Under the pieces are notes generated by a model that saw nothing but the letters and a program-made list of their open reading frames with translations, was not told where the DNA came from and did no database searches. The translations under genes and the position numbers were made by a program. DNA of 5,829 bases, from assembly GCA_937922955.1 (NCBI GenBank), contig CALAKO010000166.1:1-5829 (forward strand). The letters run 5' to 3'. This stretch comes from an uncultured Peptococcaceae bacterium. GTDB lineage: Bacteria; Bacillota; Peptococcia; Peptococcales; Peptococcaceae. Shown one piece after another: positions 3,851 through 5,829 of the stretch (the first letter of the stretch is position 1; each line of letters begins with the position of its first letter).

Positions 3851-5829
3851 AAAGAATCAATCCTGCGTCGTAACCCGTGATTGTCGCATTATATAAGTCA
3901 CCGACTTTAATGCAATCGCCAACCATAATAACATCAAAAGCAGTTCCGCGAAATGCTTCTCTTTCTTCTTCCTTGCATTTCAGTCCAGATGCCAAAATTA
4001 CTGTATCCGCTTCAATATACTCTGCTTGTGTATCATCCGCTTTTTTAACATAAACGCCTGATTCACCAATTTTCTGTACTGTTGTATTTAATAGTACACT
4101 ACATTTATTTTTACGTTCTTCATCTTCATTTAATGCAGCAGTATCACGATTATATTCATATGATAAATAGTGAATAGCCTGCAAACGTTCTGTATAAGCC
4201 CCTCCAGCGATCAGGCGATCAGACATTTCAACAAGTGAGACATTTTTTCCTAAATTAGCCAAATGAATAGCCGTTTCAACGCCAACAGAGCCACCACCAA
4301 TAATTACGACTTTATCCCCAATATTTTCTTCATTGCCATACACATCGGTTGCCAATTTCACATGGTCAGAATCAACACCTTCGATTGGTGGTTTTTTGAA
4401 CTCTGCACCAATTGCAACGATGACTGCATCATACTTTCCACCTACCATTTCAGGAGAAGCATTACTGTTTAACTCAACCTTAATGTTATCGTTTTTATTG
4501 ACCTGCCTAATTTCCCATTCCATGTACCTGTTAAGGTCTTCTTTAAAATTAACATACTTCGCATAGTTTAATTGTCCACCTAGTCTATCCCCTTTTTCAA
4601 AAATAGTAACCAGATGCCCTCTTTCTGCTGCTTTCAAGGCCGCTTGCATACCAGCTGGCCCACCACCAATTACAGCAATATTTTTTTGTCGCGTTGCGGC
4701 AGGATAGCGGAATAAAAATGGTTCTCTTCCATGTTCAGGATTAACTGAACAACTTGACAACTTTGTGACGTTTTCCAAATCATCACCAACAGAGCCATTT
4801 TTTCCTTCTTTTCTACCTGCAAAAATATCCAAACAGCGCAAACATTTCACACATGGTCGAATATCGTCGGCTCGACCAGCTCTTGCTTTTTCACCCCAAT
4901 CAGGATCTGCAAGAAAACTTCTTGCCATTCCAACAAAGTCAGCCTTACCTTCTGCTAAAATTCGTTCTGCCAAGGCAGGATCGTTAATAGCACCAATTGC
5001 AGTTACCGGAATCTTTATACCGCTTTTCTTCATAGCCTCAGCTAAATATACATTACATCCATTCGGCATAAAATGAGTTGGATGCATAATGCCTCTTGTT
5101 AATGGCGTAATTCTGACACCAGCAGAACACTGAATAATATCAATTTTATCTTCAATCATTTTTACAAATTCGATCGTTTCATCCATACTCAAATCGCCTG
5201 GCGTTAATTCACTGGCACTGATTCTATATTCAAGAATCATTTCATCGCCGACTCGTTCTCGAATCGCATCCAATACCATCATTGGGAAACGTGCTCGATT
5301 TTCTAACGAGCCGCCATATTTATCTTTTCGGAAATTTTCTAATGGAGATAAAAATTCTGCAAGCAACCAGCCATGACCACCATGAATTAAAAGATGATCA
5401 ATTCCCCCTCGTTTCATCATATGCGCTGCGTCAGCAAAGCACTGAGCAACTCGATACATTTCATCCTCATCCATTTCCTCAACTTGATAACCATTAATCA
5501 CTTTAGCTGATGGCCCAATTGGGTTCTGATGATTTTCGTTAAAAATTGGTATTGCAAATTCTCCACAATGCGATAATTCAATTGCTGCTTTTGCACCATA
5601 AGAATGACATAATTCGGTAAATATATTTAGTGTTGGCAACGTTTCATCTGTAAACGTATTAAAATACACTGGATGTCCATTGCCCCGCACCATATCAACA
5701 TTTGCCTCACCATTACAAACACAAGCTGCTCCGCCTCTTGCTTCGGCACCATAAAATTCAATACCAAATTCCGACATTCTATTGTAGCCATCTCTATCTA
5801 GCTCTAAACTTAAATATGAGCCACCATGA
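3849..5829 (-). CDS. NADH:flavin oxidoreductase (Old Yellow Enzyme/FadH-like), N-terminus missing
   Basis: This multidomain enoate or enone reductase resembles 2,4-dienoyl-CoA reductase, 2-enoate reductase and BaiCD/BaiH. Electrons should pass from NADH through FAD and [4Fe-4S] to FMN and then to an activated C=C bond. The frame stays open to the window edge, adding at least 17 residues (HGGSYLSLELDRDGYNR) before the Met at 5775-5777. That Met has no ribosome-binding site, so the true start lies outside. Numbered from that Met: an FMN-binding TIM barrel to about residue 300, with LSHCG (68-72), the active-site HGGHG (132-136), EFLSP and YGGSLENRARF (154-164); Fe-S cysteines C309, C312, C315 and C343; the FAD loop GGGPAG (371-376); the NAD loop GGGSVG (494-499) followed by VEM, whose acid suggests NADH over NADPH; and a C-terminal VGDC...AGLIL flavin segment. 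At least 659 aa are visible, the family's usual size. Its substrate is unknown. It is visibly AT-richer than its neighbours. Confidence 0.93.
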   Translation of the reverse strand, partial: HGGSYLSLELDRDGYNRMSEFGIEFYGAEARGGAACVCNGEANVDMVRGNGHPVYFNTFTDETLPTLNIFTELCHSYGAKAAIELSHCGEFAIPIFNENHQNPIGPSAKVINGYQVEEMDEDEMYRVAQCFADAAHMMKRGGIDHLLIHGGHGWLLAEFLSPLENFRKDKYGGSLENRARFPMMVLDAIRERVGDEMILEYRISASELTPGDLSMDETIEFVKMIEDKIDIIQCSAGVRITPLTRGIMHPTHFMPNGCNVYLAEAMKKSGIKIPVTAIGAINDPALAERILAEGKADFVGMARSFLADPDWGEKARAGRADDIRPCVKCLRCLDIFAGRKEGKNGSVGDDLENVTKLSSCSVNPEHGREPFLFRYPAATRQKNIAVIGGGPAGMQAALKAAERGHLVTIFEKGDRLGGQLNYAKYVNFKEDLNRYMEWEIRQVNKNDNIKVELNSNASPEMVGGKYDAVIVAIGAEFKKPPIEGVDSDHVKLATDVYGNEENIGDKVVIIGGGSVGVETAIHLANLGKNVSLVEMSDRLIAGGAYTERLQAIHYLSYEYNRDTAALNEDEERKNKCSVLLNTTVQKIGESGVYVKKADDTQAEYIEADTVILASGLKCKEEEREAFRGTAFDVIMVGDCIKVGDLYNATITGYDAGLIL

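Noticed and set aside
3849..5829. Bilirubin reductase (BilR) as identity of the large oxidoreductase
   Set aside because: BilR proteins, as I recall, carry HGDR at the active-site position; this protein has HGGHG like enoate reductases. The flavodoxin-like gene in the window is also not adjacent to it.
1..5829. CRISPR array, tRNA/rRNA, insertion sequence, toxin-antitoxin or phage-defence system
   Set aside because: No regularly spaced repeats, cloverleaf-like sequences, transposase motifs or terminal inverted repeats were seen, and no nuclease, methylase or toxin signatures occur in the translated frames.

Overview
The window looks like chromosomal DNA from a low-to-mid GC Firmicute, probably an anaerobe. 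The evidence is the AAAGGA/AGGAG ribosome-binding sites, the A-stem/T-tail terminators, and gene families (Old Yellow Enzyme reductase with an Fe-S motif, cysteine-rich flavodoxin-like reductase, YcjY-like hydrolase) that are common in gut and fermentative clostridia-like bacteria. The species cannot be named from the sequence.

Layout from left to right: (1) bases 1-64 are the last 20 codons of a plus-strand ychF-type ATPase gene, closed by a near-perfect hairpin that can terminate transcription from both sides. (2) Bases 114-2803 are a four-gene minus-strand cluster. In transcription order it holds an 84-aa helical protein of unknown function, an alpha/beta hydrolase with a cysteine nucleophile elbow, a small flavodoxin-fold reductase with a four-cysteine motif, and an aldo/keto reductase. 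A hairpin between the second and third genes may split or attenuate the transcript. (3) Bases 2804-2916 are a compact divergent control region. It has a TATAAT box facing the cluster, a TTGCCC-N17-TAAAAT promoter facing the other way, and a chain of ATGA/TCAT half-sites including a T-N11-A LysR-type box. (4) Bases 2917-3792 are a plus-strand LysR-type regulator. (5) A shared bidirectional terminator follows at about 3800-3850. (6) Bases 3849 to the right edge are a minus-strand multidomain NADH:flavin oxidoreductase of the 2,4-dienoyl-CoA reductase/BaiCD/2-enoate reductase type. Its N-terminus lies beyond the window.

The LysR gene and the four-gene cluster make a classic divergent pair: the regulator probably represses itself and activates the cluster when it binds an unknown small molecule. 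The three enzymes (hydrolase, flavin reductase, carbonyl reductase) would suit uptake or detoxification of an ester- or carbonyl-bearing compound, but no substrate can be read from the sequence. The large oxidoreductase is convergent with lysR, is clearly AT-richer than everything to its left, and is probably a separate, possibly acquired, unit.

Nothing here proves a wholly new system. The least-explained parts are the 84-aa protein that leads the cluster, the LysR-controlled hydrolase/flavoprotein/AKR combination, and the unusual cysteine spacing in the oxidoreductase.
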